From Corbicula japonica (Eukaryota > Mollusca > Bivalvia > Venerida > Cyrenidae), in NCBI GenBank assembly GCA_038501625.1, contig JAZAYU010000081.1, positions 558,001-622,000 on the forward strand: a stretch of DNA of 64,000 nt, in the 5' to 3' direction. Positions 1 to 12,100 of this stretch are shown in pieces. The number at the start of each line of letters is the position of its first letter. Positions within the stretch are counted from its first letter, which is position 1. Position numbers and translations under genes: made by a program. The notes below the pieces were generated by a model. It was not told where the DNA came from, did not search any database, and was given only the letters and a program-made list of their open reading frames with translations.

Positions 1-618
1 CACTAACAGACTCTATGTGTATTGTATACTGTGCTCAGACATATTGACAAACAGAAGAAATGAGTATCGTACAGCAAGATACAGTAGCAAAAGATATGCG
101 AATCATGCTAACATAACAGATTCAGACATAGAAAATATGTGAATTGTGTTCAGCTATTGTCTAAATTCAGGGGTAGAAGATATGTAAATTGTGTTCAGCT
201 ATTGTCCAGATTCAGACGTAGAAGATATGTGAATTGTGCTCAGCTATTGTCCAGATTCTTAAGTAGAAGATATGTGAATTGTGCTCAGCTATTGTCCAGA
301 TTCTTCGGTAGAAGATATGTGAATGGTGTTCAGCTATTGTCCTGATTCAGACGTAGAAGATATGTGAATTGTGCTCAGCTATTGTCTAAATTCAAATGTA
401 GAAGATATGTCAGTTGTGCTCAGCTATTGTTTAAATTCAGATGTAGAAGATATGTGAATTGTGCTCAGCTTTTGTCCAGATTCAGACGTAGAAGATATGT
501 GAATTGTGCTCAGCTATTGTCCAGATTATTAAGAAGAAGATATGCAAATTGTGCTCAGCTATTGTCAAGATTCTGACGTAGAAGATATGTGAATTGTGTT
601 CAGCTTTTGTCTAAATTC
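1..618. repeat. 45-bp minisatellite array, segment A (left of retrotransposon copy 1)
   Basis: Head-to-tail units with a 45-bp period, built around 'gaattgtgctcagctattgt' followed by a variable 'ccagattcagacgtagaag' half. Units from about position 130 onward are regular. Positions 1-130 hold strongly diverged units, which look like the degenerate edge of the array. The same block recurs at 8238-8855. Because 45 is a multiple of three, open frames of up to 130 codons appear by chance; they are not genes. Confidence 0.93.
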
Positions 619-623
619 AGATG

Positions 624-862
624 TGTAGTAGCGCAGCAGTGGTCAGTTGTGTATGATAAGCCCCGCCTCCTCATCATGCATGCACACTTTAGCATTATTG
701 AATCAGTTTTACCTTCGGGAGTCTTAGAGAACGATATACATGTTATAGAATAGAATAAAGCTATAGAAACAATCCTTCGGGTCTGAGTTTATTAAACCAT
801 CCCTTTATGGGTCTGTGACAATACATTTTAGATACATATTAGTAAACTCCCAAAATATTACA
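624..862 (+). repeat. 5' LTR of retrotransposon copy 1
   Basis: 239 bp, starting TGTAGTAGCG and ending ATATTACA (TG...CA ends). It carries an internal AATAAA polyadenylation hexamer. It lacks one T relative to the 3' LTR, at the 'acgat(t)atacatg' site. The 5' LTR of copy 2 lacks the same T. Confidence 0.95.
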
Positions 863-882
863 TTGGCGACGAGGATTAAACA
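863..882 (+). promoter_or_regulatory. putative primer-binding site, copy 1
   Basis: The sequence directly after the 5' LTR is TTGGCGACGAGGATTAAAC. A TGG at this place is what is expected for pairing with a tRNA CCA end. I cannot assign the tRNA. Confidence 0.55.
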
Positions 883-928
883 AAGTGCATGGATTAAATC
901 TGTTTCTGGACTTGTCGTTTGAGTAACC

Positions 929-3900
929 ATGGCTGGAATACCACCATTTCCGAAATTTGAGGTGTTTGGTGAAGAAAATTCTTTGGGCATACGATGGACA
1001 AAATATGTCGCAAAACTCGAGAATTTATTTGTCGCTATGAACATTGACTCAAAGAAACGAAAGAAAGCGCTCCTGTTACACTATGCTGGTGATAGGTATT
1101 TGAAATATACGAAACAATGGATTTGAGCTCCGACGAATCAAATTATGATCAAGTAAAACAAGAACTGTCCGGCTATTTCCAACCAAAGAAAAACAAAGAG
1201 TTTGAGCGGTACGAATTTCGCAACATGCAGCAACACCACGAGGAATCAATTGACCAGTTTGCAACACGGCTAAGACAAAAAGCGGAGAACTGTGAATTTG
1301 AGGTAAAGAAGGCGAAATTAAAAGTCAAATAATTCAGGGATGTGTTTCAAAACGGCTAAGAATCAAGTGTTTGGAAGAAGAAAAGTCTCTCAGTGACATA
1401 TTGACAATTGCTCGCACAATGGAGATTGCACAAAAACAGTCCGATGCGATGGACAAATATTCAAGTAATGATTTGTCAGTAAATAAATTAAAACAAAAGC
1501 CGACAAGATCCAGTGACAAAAACCAGACTAAATCTTCACGACCAGGTCCGCCCCAGCAACAAGCAAGAAAGCAAACATGTAGAAATTGTGGAGGTGATTA
1601 TCCTCACAGCAAGAAATGCCCTGCCATCGGTGCAGAATGCAACTACTGCCACAAAAAGAATCATTTCGTATCAGTTTGCCGCAAACGCAAACGCAAGAAC
1701 GGTACGAAACGAAACCAACGCTTGAACGAAATAGCGGAAAACAACAGCGACACAGAGTCAGTCAGTTCAGAGTCCGAGTCAGTCAGTTCGGAGTCCGAAG
1801 TGTCATTTCATCTGAAAACGAAACTAAACTCTATCAACAACAAAAAGGTGCCAAAGGTGACTTTGAAAATAAATGGAGTTGATGAAAGAGTGCTCGTAGA
1901 TACCGGCGCAAGCATAAATATCATCATTCAATCGTGTGTAGATAAAATGCGACGGAAACCTCAGATGCAAAGAGCTAAAATCAAGGCGTTCGCTTTCGGT
2001 CAAAGCAAACCTCTGCCATTAAAAGGAAAGTACACATTCACCGTGGAATCTGGTAAGAAATTTACGACAGCAGAATTCTATGTCATGCCCGGCGGCTCAG
2101 AAACTTTACTCAGTTATGAAACTGCAATAGCCTTAGAAATCATACCGACCATCAAGTCAGTCACAGAAAATGACTATTCGGATCTTTGTGATCAATACAA
2201 CGATGTATTCACCGGTTTAGGCAAACTTAAAGGCAGACAAATCAAGTTCCATATTGACGAATCGGTGGTACCTGTAGCGCAAGCGCCAAGACGCATACCG
2301 TTTCACATCCGCGAAAAAGTGGAAAGAGAACTTGAAAAACTCGAGTCTATGGACGTCATCGAGAAAGTTGAAGGTCCGACACCATGGGTCTCGAACTTGG
2401 TTGTAGCACCAAAGCCTAAAGCTCCTGACGAAATCCGTATATGTGTTGACATGCGCAAAGCAAATCAAGCCATCCGACGAGAAAGACATGTCACCCCTAC
2501 CATAGACGACATCATCCATAATGTAAGCGGATCCAAAGTATTTTCAAAAGTAGACCTATACAAGGGATTTCACCAAATCGAGATATCAGAAGAGTCTCGG
2601 AACATGACTACCTTCGCCACACATGTAGGATTAAGACGCTATAAAAGATTAAATTTTGGTGTTTCTGCCGCCCCGGAGATATTCCAAAACGAAATCAGAC
2701 AGGTTATTCAGGGACTGAACGGGGTTATCAATATCAGTGACGATATTTTAATACACGGCCGAACGCGCGAAGAGCACGATCAAAATCTCAAGTCATTGCT
2801 GGAAAGACTTCAGAAAAACAGTTTAACTCTTAATAAACAGAAGTGTGTGTTTGGCAAAACAAAAATCACATATTTTATTTTGGATATGTGTTTTCTGATA
2901 AAGGTATGTCACCTGACCCTGCAAAAGTGCAAGCAATTCAACGCATACACAGGCCGAAAAATCAATCAGAAGTCCGCTCATTTTTGGGTATGACAGGCTA
3001 TCTCTCAAAATTTATTGATCAATATTCAACTATCACGGCACCGCTGCGCGAATTAATGAAACAAAACACTGCATTCATTTGGACTGAAAAACAGGAAAAC
3101 GCTTTCGAAAAGTTGAAACAAACGCTCAGCACTGAAAAAGTCATGACATATTTCGACCCCAAGAAACAAACAGAACTCTGGGTAGACGCAAGCCCAGTCG
3201 GTGTATCTGGTATACTGATCCAGGACAACAAGGTGGTCGCTTACGGAAGTCGGTCCCTCAGCGAAGTTGAAAAAAGATATAGCCAGACTGAAAGGGAGGC
3301 ATTGGCATGTGTTTGGGGATGCCAACATTTCCATTTGTATCTGTTCGGAAAGAGATTTACACTAATAACCGATCATCGACCATTAGAATCAATATTCAAT
3401 AATGTGAAACAAATTCACTCAGCACGAATAGAACGATGGCGCATGAAGTTATTGACCTACAATTTCACGGCTAAATATCGCCCCGGAAATCAAATGATAT
3501 CAGATTATCTCAGCAGACACCCCAGTGATAATCACCACTCTCAGAGCATCGCTGAAGAATACGTGAATTTTATAGCCCAGCACGCGCTCCCTAAATCATT
3601 AAGGTTATCGGATGTAGCCAAAGCTACTGATGAGGATTGCATAATCAAATGTGTGATTAACGCATTAGAAACAAATTCGTGGACTAAACAAAAGTGTTGC
3701 AAAATCAGTGAATTTCGATGCTATGAACAATTGGCAAATGAACTGTCAGTATTGCACACCGATAACGGAACTGTTCTTTTACGCGGAACAAAATTATGCA
3801 TTCCAGAAAAGCTTCAAAATCATGTTGTAGACCTAGCGCACGAAGGTCATCAAGGGACTGTTAAGTGCAAAGCATTTTTGAGAGAAACTAGTTGGTTCCC

Positions 3901-4857
3901 TTACATGGACCGAACGATTGAAGAAAAAGTCAGAAACTGCATAGCTTGTCAGGCTGCTTTCACAAGAACATCACCGGATCCAATTAAAATTACTCCCTTG
4001 CCAAACGCTATTTGGAGTGAAATTTCGGTTGATTTTTGTGGACCTTTTCCATCCGGAGAGTACTATATGGTTATAATCGACGATTATAGTCGCTATCCTG
4101 TTGTTGAAAGACTCGCATCTTTGAAGGCCGAATCAGTAATTTCCAAGTTGGAATCTGTATTTTCTATATTTGGATTGGTTTCTGTCGTACGGACAGACAA
4201 CGGACCGCCATTCAACAGTCGTATATTCGGACAATTTCTGAGCATGCAGGATTTAAACACCGGAAGACTACTCCTCTGCATCCAAAGGGAAACGCAGTAG
4301 TCGAAAGATTCATGCAACCCCTCCAAAAGTCTATTAAAACGGCCGTCGCTTCGGGAAAGAACTACAAAAACGAATTGAACCAATTTCTCCTCAATTACCG
4401 CAACACACTTCATCCAGCAACCAATTTAGCTCCAGCAGAAATCATGTTTGGAAGAAAACTCTTGACAAAATTACCAAAGTTCTCTGTGGATGTGAAGGAC
4501 ACATACATACGGTCAAGGGATAAACAACAAAAACTTAAAAACAAGCAGTATGCAGACCTTAAACGTCACGCTAAACCTTGTGAAATTCAACCAGGTGATC
4601 GAGTTCTTGTTAAAAGGACGAATACAAGCAAGTTAGATACATGCTTCGACCCAGTTCCAGCAATTGTTGTCAGGCGAAAAGGATCAATGATCACAGCCGA
4701 GCACAACGGAAAGTTGATCACCTGTGATGTCTCGTACTTCAAGCCGGTCGTCGGCATCGCTAAAGATGAGTCGTCAACACAACCACAACGACGGAGTAAT
4801 CACGAACCACAGCGCCCGGCACGACAACGGCCTGCAAGACTGAACGATTATGTGTAA
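929..4857 (+). pseudogene. gag-pol of copy 1, frameshifted
   Basis: Colinear with the intact gag-pol at 9166-13092, but the reading frame is broken four times. There are single-base losses near 1094, 1301-1304 and 4238, and a 5-base gain near 2872-2881. The result is a series of pieces: Gag start 929-1126, Gag middle 1117-1332, zinc knuckles through reverse transcriptase 1371-2993, RT end/RNase H/integrase 2843-4300, and integrase C-terminus 4312-4857. Most coding substitutions relative to copy 2 change an amino acid (about 7 of 9 seen). That fits relaxed constraint. Isolated single-base indels in otherwise near-identical sequence could also be assembly errors. Confidence 0.92.
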
Positions 4858-5608
4858 TAATTATTACAACAGCAAGTTATTCGCAATCAGTTGGATTTAA
4901 CAAAACGCTTCAGTGAAAGTGTTTTATCAGGTCATAATAACACCTGTTTAAATTTGTTGTGTTAATTTTTAAATATGTTTTCGAGTGCTTAAAATATATT
5001 TCGAATTTCAACAGGTCATAATAAAACCTGTTTTGAACCGATGTGTTTAATTAAACAATATCATTTTGTTTTCTAGTGCTTCACATATATTTTGAATATT
5101 TCGTTGTGGAAAAATTCAAAGGCATAAAATCGGAAGACATTCGCCATTTATCACACCTGTTTTGAATGGCTGATAGAAATACTGACCAGAGACACATTAA
5201 CTTTCTCACGAATCCATAAACATTAAGCAGTTTTCGTTAATATTTGTTTAACCTTGTTTAACAGTTCTAGCGAGAGAGACATAAATTAACATCGGTGCCA
5301 TTAGTGTTCGTTACTTGCAGGACTTTATCAAATTGATGATCATACTTGTTTTGGTTTCAATTAGTGTTTGTGCATTTATTTTGACTTGTGACATTTAATT
5401 TCAGGAAGAAGGTGAAAGGCAAATAAAAACATTCATCGGTCACTCAAAATTGATTAATGAAAATTGTTAAATAAATAAAACGTGTTTCTTAATGTTAAAC
5501 ATGACCACAGTTCCAGGCATTACAAATCTTATTCGGACATTTTTATAATGATTAATGTTTTTGCTGTTTCAGCGTTAGATGCATTTTCATTCTAAACAAA
5601 AGGAGGAA
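4858..5608 (+). other. non-coding 3' region of retrotransposon copy 1
   Basis: About 750 nt between the gag-pol stop and the 3' LTR with no credible frame. It contains two related segments in which AGGT and ACCT arms flank 'cataataa(c/a)a' (about 4929-4950 and 5013-5036), each able to form a short hairpin. It ends in the purine-rich stretch AAAAGGAGGAA directly before the LTR, the expected polypurine tract for plus-strand priming. Confidence 0.7.
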
Positions 5609-5848
5609 TGTAGTAGCGCAGCAGTGATCAGTTGTGTATGATAAGCCCCGCCTCCTCATCATGCATGCACACTTTAGCATTATTGAATCAGTTTTACCTT
5701 CGGGAGTCTTAGAGAACGATTATACATGTTATAGAATAGAATAAAGCTATAGAAACAATCCTTCGGGTCTGAGTTTATTAAACCATCCCTTTATGGGTCT
5801 GTGACAATACATTTTAGATACATATTAGTAAACTCCCAAAATATTACA
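5609..5848 (+). repeat. 3' LTR of retrotransposon copy 1
   Basis: 240 bp with TG...CA ends. It matches the 5' LTR except for one extra T and one G-to-A change near its start. Confidence 0.95.
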
Positions 5849-7790
5849 AGATGTAGAAGATATGTGAATTATGCTCAGCTATTGTCCAGATTCAGACGTA
5901 GAAGATATGTGAATTGTGCTGAGCTATTGTCCAGCTTCTGACGTAGAAGATATGTGAATTGTGCTCAGCTATTGTCCAGATTCTGATGTAGAAGATGTGT
6001 GAATTGTGCTCAGCTATTGTCCAGATTCTTAAGTAGAAGATATGTGAATTGTGCTCAGCTATTGTCCAGATTCTTCAGAAGAAGATATGTGAATTGTGCT
6101 CAGCTATTGTCCAGATTCTGACGCAGAAGGTATGTGAATTGTGTTCAGCTATTGTCCAGATTCAGACGTAGAAGATATGTGAATTGTGCTCAGCTATTGT
6201 CCAGATTCAGACGAAGAAGATATGTGAATTGTGTTCAGCTATTGTCCAGATTCTTACGTAGAAGATATGTGAATTGTGCTCAGCGATTGTCCAGATTCTT
6301 CGGTAGAAGATATGTGAATTGTGCTCAGCTATTGTCCAGATTATTAAGTAGAAGATACGTCAATTGTGCTCAGCTATTGACCAAATTCTTCAGAAGAAGA
6401 TATGTGAATTGTGCTCAGCTATTGTCCAGATTCTTAAGTAGAAGATATGTGAATTGTGCTCAGCTATTGTCCAGATTCTGACGTAAAAGGTATGTGAATT
6501 GTGTTCAGCTATTGTCTAAATTCAGATGTAGAAGATATGTGAATTGTGCTCAGCTATTGTCCAGATTCAGACGTAGAAGATATGTGAATTGTGATCAGCT
6601 ATTGTCCAGATTCAGACGTAGAAGATATGTAAATTGTGTTCAGCTATTGTCCAGATTCTTAAGTAGAAGATATGTGAATTGCGCTCAGCTATTGTCCAGA
6701 TTCTGAAGTAGAAGATATGTGAATTGTGCTCAGCTATTGTCCAGATTCTAACGTAGAAGATATGTGAATTGTGCTCAGCTATTGTCCAGATTCAGACGTA
6801 GAAGATATGTGAATTGTGCTCAGCCATTGTCCAGATTCTGACGTAGAAGATATGTGAATTGTGCTCAGCTATTGTCTAAATTCAGATGTAGAAGATATGA
6901 TATTTGTGCTCAGCTATTGTCCAGATTCTTCGGTAGAAGATATGTGAATTATGTTCAGCTATTGTCCAGATTCTGATGTAGAAGATATGTGAATTGTACT
7001 CAGCTATTGTCCAGATTCTGACGTAGAAGATATATGAATTGTGCTCAGCTATTGTCTAAATTCAGATGTAAAAGATAAGTGAATTGTGTTCAGCTACTGT
7101 CTAAATTCAGATGAAGAAGATATTTGAATTGTGCTCAGCTATTGTCTAAATTCAAATGTAGAAGATATGTCAGTTGTGCTCAGCTATTGTTTAAATTCAG
7201 ATGTAGAAGATATGTGAATTGTGCTCAGCTTTTGTCCAGATTCAGACGTAGACGATATGTGAATTGTGCTCAGCTATTGTCCAGATTATTAAGTAGAAGA
7301 TATGTAAATTGTGCTCAGCTATTGTCCAGATTCTGACGTAAAAGATATGTGAATTGTGTTCAGCTTTTGTCTAAATTCAGATGTAGAAGATATGTGAATT
7401 GTGCTCAGCTATTGTCCAGATTCAGTCGTAGAAGGTATGTGAATTGTGCTCAGCTATTGTCCAGATTCTGACGTAGAAGATGTGAATTGTGCTCAGCTAT
7501 TGTCCAGATTCTGATGTAGAAGATATGTGAATTGTGCTCAGCTATTGTCCAGATTCTTAAGTAGAAGATATGTGAATTGTGCTCAGCTATTGTCCAGATT
7601 CTTCAGAAGAAGATATGTGAATTGTGCTCAGCTATTGTCCAGATTCTGACGCAAAAGGTATGTGAATTGTGTTCAGCTTTTGTCCAGATTCAGACGTAGA
7701 AGATAGTGAAGTGTGCTCAGCTATTGTCCAGATTCAGACGTAGAAGATATGTGAATTGTGTTTAGCTATTGTCCAGATTCAGACGTAGAC
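5849..7790. repeat. 45-bp minisatellite array, segment B
   Basis: About 43 tandem units continuing the array to the right of copy 1. Variant halves (CAGACG, CTGACG, CTTAAG, CTTCGG, CTTCAGA) occur in patterned order. The block right after the LTR repeats almost identically at 14084 onward and then diverges by gain or loss of units. A 3-nt deletion (near 7482) and a 1-nt deletion (near 7706) shift the phase near the end. Confidence 0.93.
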
Positions 7791-8172
7791 GTATTTCAGG
7801 ATTTCAATCTTGACCCATTTAAAATAGTACGCTATATCAGCAAGATGTTGATTAAATACTGGAGCTATCACTGTAGGTGATTAATATCCCCGCAATACTG
7901 CTTTTTAGGAGTACACATAAAAGATAAAACTAATCTTCAAAATAATTATTTAGGTCAATATTTTTAGATTAGAAATCTGACCATACAATCATTATAATTT
8001 TATAAGCACCCTGTCCGAGTGTCAGAATAATAGACACTTCAAGCTGAACATGTTTAAATTATTATACATGTACCAATCTATTCAAAATGTAGATGAAGCC
8101 CTCCCTGCCACACACACACACACACACACACCATTCCCTTAATCCTCCAAGAGAACAAACAGAGCTAATATT
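7791..8172. other. non-array spacer between the two duplicated blocks, with (CA)n
   Basis: AT-rich sequence without satellite units or a credible gene, interrupting the array. It contains a perfect CA microsatellite at about 8109-8132. The junction of the tandem duplication must lie in or near this spacer, because satellite stops at about 7790 and the right-hand duplicate begins before 8238. Confidence 0.6.
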
Positions 8173-8855
8173 TTGGAAACAGAAGATATGAATAGAGATT
8201 ACAAACTGAAAATATGTGAATTTTGCTCAGTTTCATTCACTAACAGACTCTATGTGTATTGTATACTGTGCTCAGACATATTGACAAACAGAAGAAATGA
8301 GTATCGTACAGCAAGATACAGTAGCAAAAGATATGCGAATCATGCTAACATAACAGATTCAGACATAGAAAATATGTGAATTGTGTTCAGCTATTGTCTA
8401 AATTCAGGGGTAGAAGATATGTAAATTGTGTTCAGCTATTGTCCAGATTCAGACGTAGAAGATATGTGAATTGTGCTCAGCTATTGTCCAGATTCTTAAG
8501 TAGAAGATATGTGAATTGTGCTCAGCTATTGTCCAGATTCTTCGGTAGAAGATATGTGAATGGTGTTCAGCTATTGTCCTGATTCAGACGTAGAAGATAT
8601 GTGAATTGTGCTCAGCTATTGTCTAAATTCAAATGTAGAAGATATGTCAGTTGTGCTCAGCTATTGTTTAAATTCAGATGTAGAAGATATGTGAATTGTG
8701 CTCAGCTTTTGTCCAGATTCAGACGTAGACGATATGTGAATTGTGCTCAGCTATTGTCCAGATTATTAAGAAGAAGATATGCAAATTGTGCTCAGCTATT
8801 GTCCAGATTCTGACGTAGAAGATATGTGAATTGTGTTCAGCTTTTGTCTAAATTC
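8173..8855. repeat. 45-bp minisatellite array, segment C (left of retrotransposon copy 2)
   Basis: The first about 200 bp are diverged units (for example 'aaaatatgtgaattttgctc'), grading into regular 45-bp units from about 8370. From 8238 on it matches 1-618 almost base for base. A 68-codon open frame over the diverged units (8173-8379) has no recognisable relative and is best read as fortuitous. Confidence 0.9.
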
Positions 8856-8860
8856 AGATG

Positions 8861-9099
8861 TGTAGTAGCGCAGCAGTGGTCAGTTGTGTATGATAAGCCC
8901 CGCCTCCTCATCATGCATGCACACTTTAGCATTATTGAATCAGTTTTACCTTCGGGAGTCTTAGAGAACGATATACATGTTATAGAATAGAATAAAGCTA
9001 TAGAAACAATCCTTCGGGTCTGAGTTTATTAAACCATCCCTTTATGGGTCTGTGACAATACATTTTAGATACATATTAGTAAACTCCCAAAATATTACA
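8861..9099 (+). repeat. 5' LTR of retrotransposon copy 2
   Basis: 239 bp with TGTAGTAG...ATTACA ends. AATAAA lies at 8991-8996. It is identical to the 5' LTR of copy 1, including the missing T. Confidence 0.95.
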
Positions 9100-9119
9100 T
9101 TGGCGACGAGGATTAAACA
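9100..9119 (+). promoter_or_regulatory. putative primer-binding site, copy 2
   Basis: TTGGCGACGAGGATTAAAC directly follows the LTR, as in copy 1. The priming tRNA is not assigned. Confidence 0.55.
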
Positions 9120-9165
9120 AAGTGCATGGATTAAATCTGTTTCTGGACTTGTCGTTTGAGTAACC

Positions 9166-12100
9166 ATGGCTGGAATACCACCATTTCCGAAATTTGAGGT
9201 GTTTGGTGAAGAAAATTCTTTGGGCATACGATGGACAAAATATGTCGCAAAACTCGAGAATTTATTTGTCGCTATGAACATTGACTCAAAGAAACGAAAG
9301 AAAGCGCTCCTGTTACACTATGCTGGTGATGAAGTATTTGAAATATACGAAACAATGGATTTGAGCTCCGACGAATCAAATTATGATCAAGTAAAACAAG
9401 AACTGTCCGGCTATTTCCAACCAAAGAAAAACAAAGAGTTTGAGCGGTACGAATTTCGCAACATGCAGCAACACCACGAGGAATCAATTGACCAGTTTGC
9501 AACACGGCTAAGACAAAAAGCGGAGAACTGTGAATTTGGGGATAAAGAAGGCGAAATTAAAAGTCAAATAATTCAGGGATGTGTTTCAAAACGGCTAAGA
9601 ATCAAGTGTTTGGAAGAAGAAAAGTCTCTCAGTGACATATTGACAATTGCTCGCACAATGGAGATTGCACAAAAACAGTCCGATGCGATGGACAAATATT
9701 CAAGTAATGATTTGTCAGTAAATAAATTAAAACAAAAGCCGACAAGATCCAGTGACAAAAACCAGACTAAATCTTCACGACCAGGTCCGCCCCAGCAACA
9801 AGCAAGAAAGCAAACATGTAGAAATTGTGGAGGTGATTATCCTCACAGCAAGAAATGCCCTGCCATCGGTGCAGAATGCAACTACTGCCACAAAAAGAAT
9901 CATTTCGTATCAGTTTGCCGCAAACGCAACCGCAAGAACGGTACGAAACGAAACCAACGCTTGAACGAAATAGCGGAAAACAACAGCGACACAGAGTCAG
10001 TCAGTTCAGAGTCCGAGTCAGTCAGTTCGGAGTCCGAAGTGTCATTTCATCTGAAAACGAAACTAAACTCTATCAACAACAAAAAGGTGCCAAAGGTGAC
10101 TTTGAAAATAAATGGAGTTGATGAAAGAGTGCTCGTAGATACCGGCGCAAGCATAAATATCATCAATCAATCGTGTGTAGATAAAATGCGACGGAAACCT
10201 CAGATGCAAAGAGCTAAAATCAAGGCGTTCGCTTTCGGTCAAAGCAAACCTCTGCCATTAAAAGGAAAGTACACATTCACCGTGGAATCTGGTAAGAAAT
10301 TTACGACAGCAGAATTCTATGTCATGCCCGGCGGCTCAGAAACTTTACTCAGTTATGAAACTGCAATAGCCTTAGAAATCATACCGACCATCAAGTCAGT
10401 CACAGAAAATGACTATTCGGATCTTTGTGATCAATACAAGGATGTATTCACCGGTTTAGGCAAACTTAAAGGCAGACAAATCAAGTTCCATATTGACGAA
10501 TCGGTGGTACCTGTAGCGCAAGCGCCAAGACGCATACCGTTTCACATCCGCGAAAAAGTGGAAAGAGAACTTGAAAAACTCGAGTCTATGGACGTCATCG
10601 AGAAAGTTGAAGGTCCGACACCATGGGTCTCGAACTTGGTTGTAGCACCAAAGCCTAAAGCTCCTGACGAAATCCGTATATGTGTTGACATGCGCAAAGC
10701 AAATCAAGCCATCCGACGAGAAAGACATGTCACCCCTACCATAGACGACATCATCCATAATGTAAGCGGATCCAAAGTATTTTCAAAAGTAGACCTATAC
10801 AAGGGATTTCACCAAATCGAGATATCAGAAGAGTCTCGGAACATGACTACCTTCGCCACACATGTAGGATTAAGACGCTATAAAAGATTAAATTTTGGTG
10901 TTTCTGCCGCCCCGGAGATATTCCAAAACGAAATCAGACAGGTTATTCAGGGACTGAACGGGGTTATCAATATCAGTGACGATATTTTAATACACGGCCG
11001 AACGCGCGAAGAGCACGATCAAAATCTCAAGTCATTGCTGGAAAGACTTCAGAAAAACAGTTTAACTCTTAATAAACAGAAGTGTGTGTTTGGCAAAACA
11101 AAAATCACATATTTTGGATATGTGTTTTCTGATAAAGGTATGTCACCTGACCCTGCAAAAGTGCAAGCAATTCAACGCATAGACAGGCCGAAAAATCAAT
11201 CAGAAGTCCGCTCATTTTTGGGTATGACAGGCTATCTCTCAAAATTTATTGATCAATATTCAACTATCACGGCACCGCTGCGCGAATTAATGAAACAAAA
11301 CACTGCATTCATTTGGACTGAAAAACAGGAAAACGCTTTCGAAAAGTTGAAACAAACGCTCAGCACTGAAAAAGTCATGACATATTTCGACCCCAAGAAA
11401 CAAACAGAACTCTGGGTAGACGCAAGCCCAGTCGGTGTATCTGGTATACTGATCCAGGACAACAAGGTGGTCGCTTACGGAAGTCGGTCCCTCAGCGAAG
11501 TTGAAAAAAGATATAGCCAGACTGAAAGGGAGGCACTGGCATGTGTTTGGGGATGCCAACATTTCCATTTGTATCTGTTCGGAAAGAGATTTACACTAAT
11601 AACCGATCATCGACCATTAGAATCAATATTCAATAATGTGAAACAAATTCACTCAGCACGAATAGAACGATGGCGCATGAAGTTATTGACCTACAATTTC
11701 ACGGCTAAATATCGCCCCGGAAATCAAATGATATCAGATTATCTCAGCAGACACCCCAGTGATAATCACCACTCTCAGAGCATCGCTGAAGAATACGTGA
11801 ATTTTATAGCCCAGCACGCGCTCCCTAAATCATTAAGGTTATCGGATGTAGCCAAAGCTACTGATGAGGATTGCATAATCAAATGTGTGATTAACGCATT
11901 AGAAACAAATTCGTGGACTAAACAAAAGTGTTGCAAAATCAGTGAATTTCGATGCTATGAACAATTGGCAAATGAACTGTCAGTATTGCACACCGATAAC
12001 GGAACTGTTCTTTTACGCGGAACAAAATTATGCATTCCAGAAAAGCTTCAAAATCATGTTGTAGACCTAGCGCACGAAGGTCATCAAGGGACTGTTAAGT

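Larger units (their letters stand above)
624..5848 (+). mobile_element. Ty3/Gypsy (Mag-like) LTR retrotransposon, copy 1, defective
   Basis: A complete LTR-to-LTR element of 5,225 bp, inserted within the 45-bp satellite and flanked by the 5-bp direct repeat AGATG (619-623 and 5849-5853). It consists of a 5' LTR, a leader of about 66 nt, a gag-pol region broken by frameshifts, about 750 nt of non-coding sequence, a polypurine tract and a 3' LTR. There is no env-like frame. It is nearly identical to the element at 8861-14083, with about a dozen substitutions noted by eye, plus indels of -1, -1, +5 and -1 that account for its extra 2 bp between the LTRs. Mag-type placement rests on the single gag-pol frame, the zinc-knuckle pair and the absence of a chromodomain. 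Confidence 0.95.

Noticed and set aside
4858..5608. Third frame (env-like) in the retrotransposon
   Set aside because: No open frame of useful length, no signal peptide and no transmembrane segment between the pol stop and the 3' LTR in either copy.
6134..6481. Arg-rich 15-residue repeat protein encoded by the satellite
   Set aside because: The 45-bp period keeps any frame open. The frames end wherever a TTCTGA variant occurs, differ between array copies, and have no start context or homologue.
9042..9281. 79-residue minus-strand frame over the LTR/gag junction
   Set aside because: Antisense to the LTR and gag start, no homology signal, and present in both copies only because they are duplicates.
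10456..10758. Minus-strand open frame inside pol
   Set aside because: Shadow of the highly conserved reverse-transcriptase frame on the other strand; no features of its own. The same applies to the other antisense frames in both retrotransposons.
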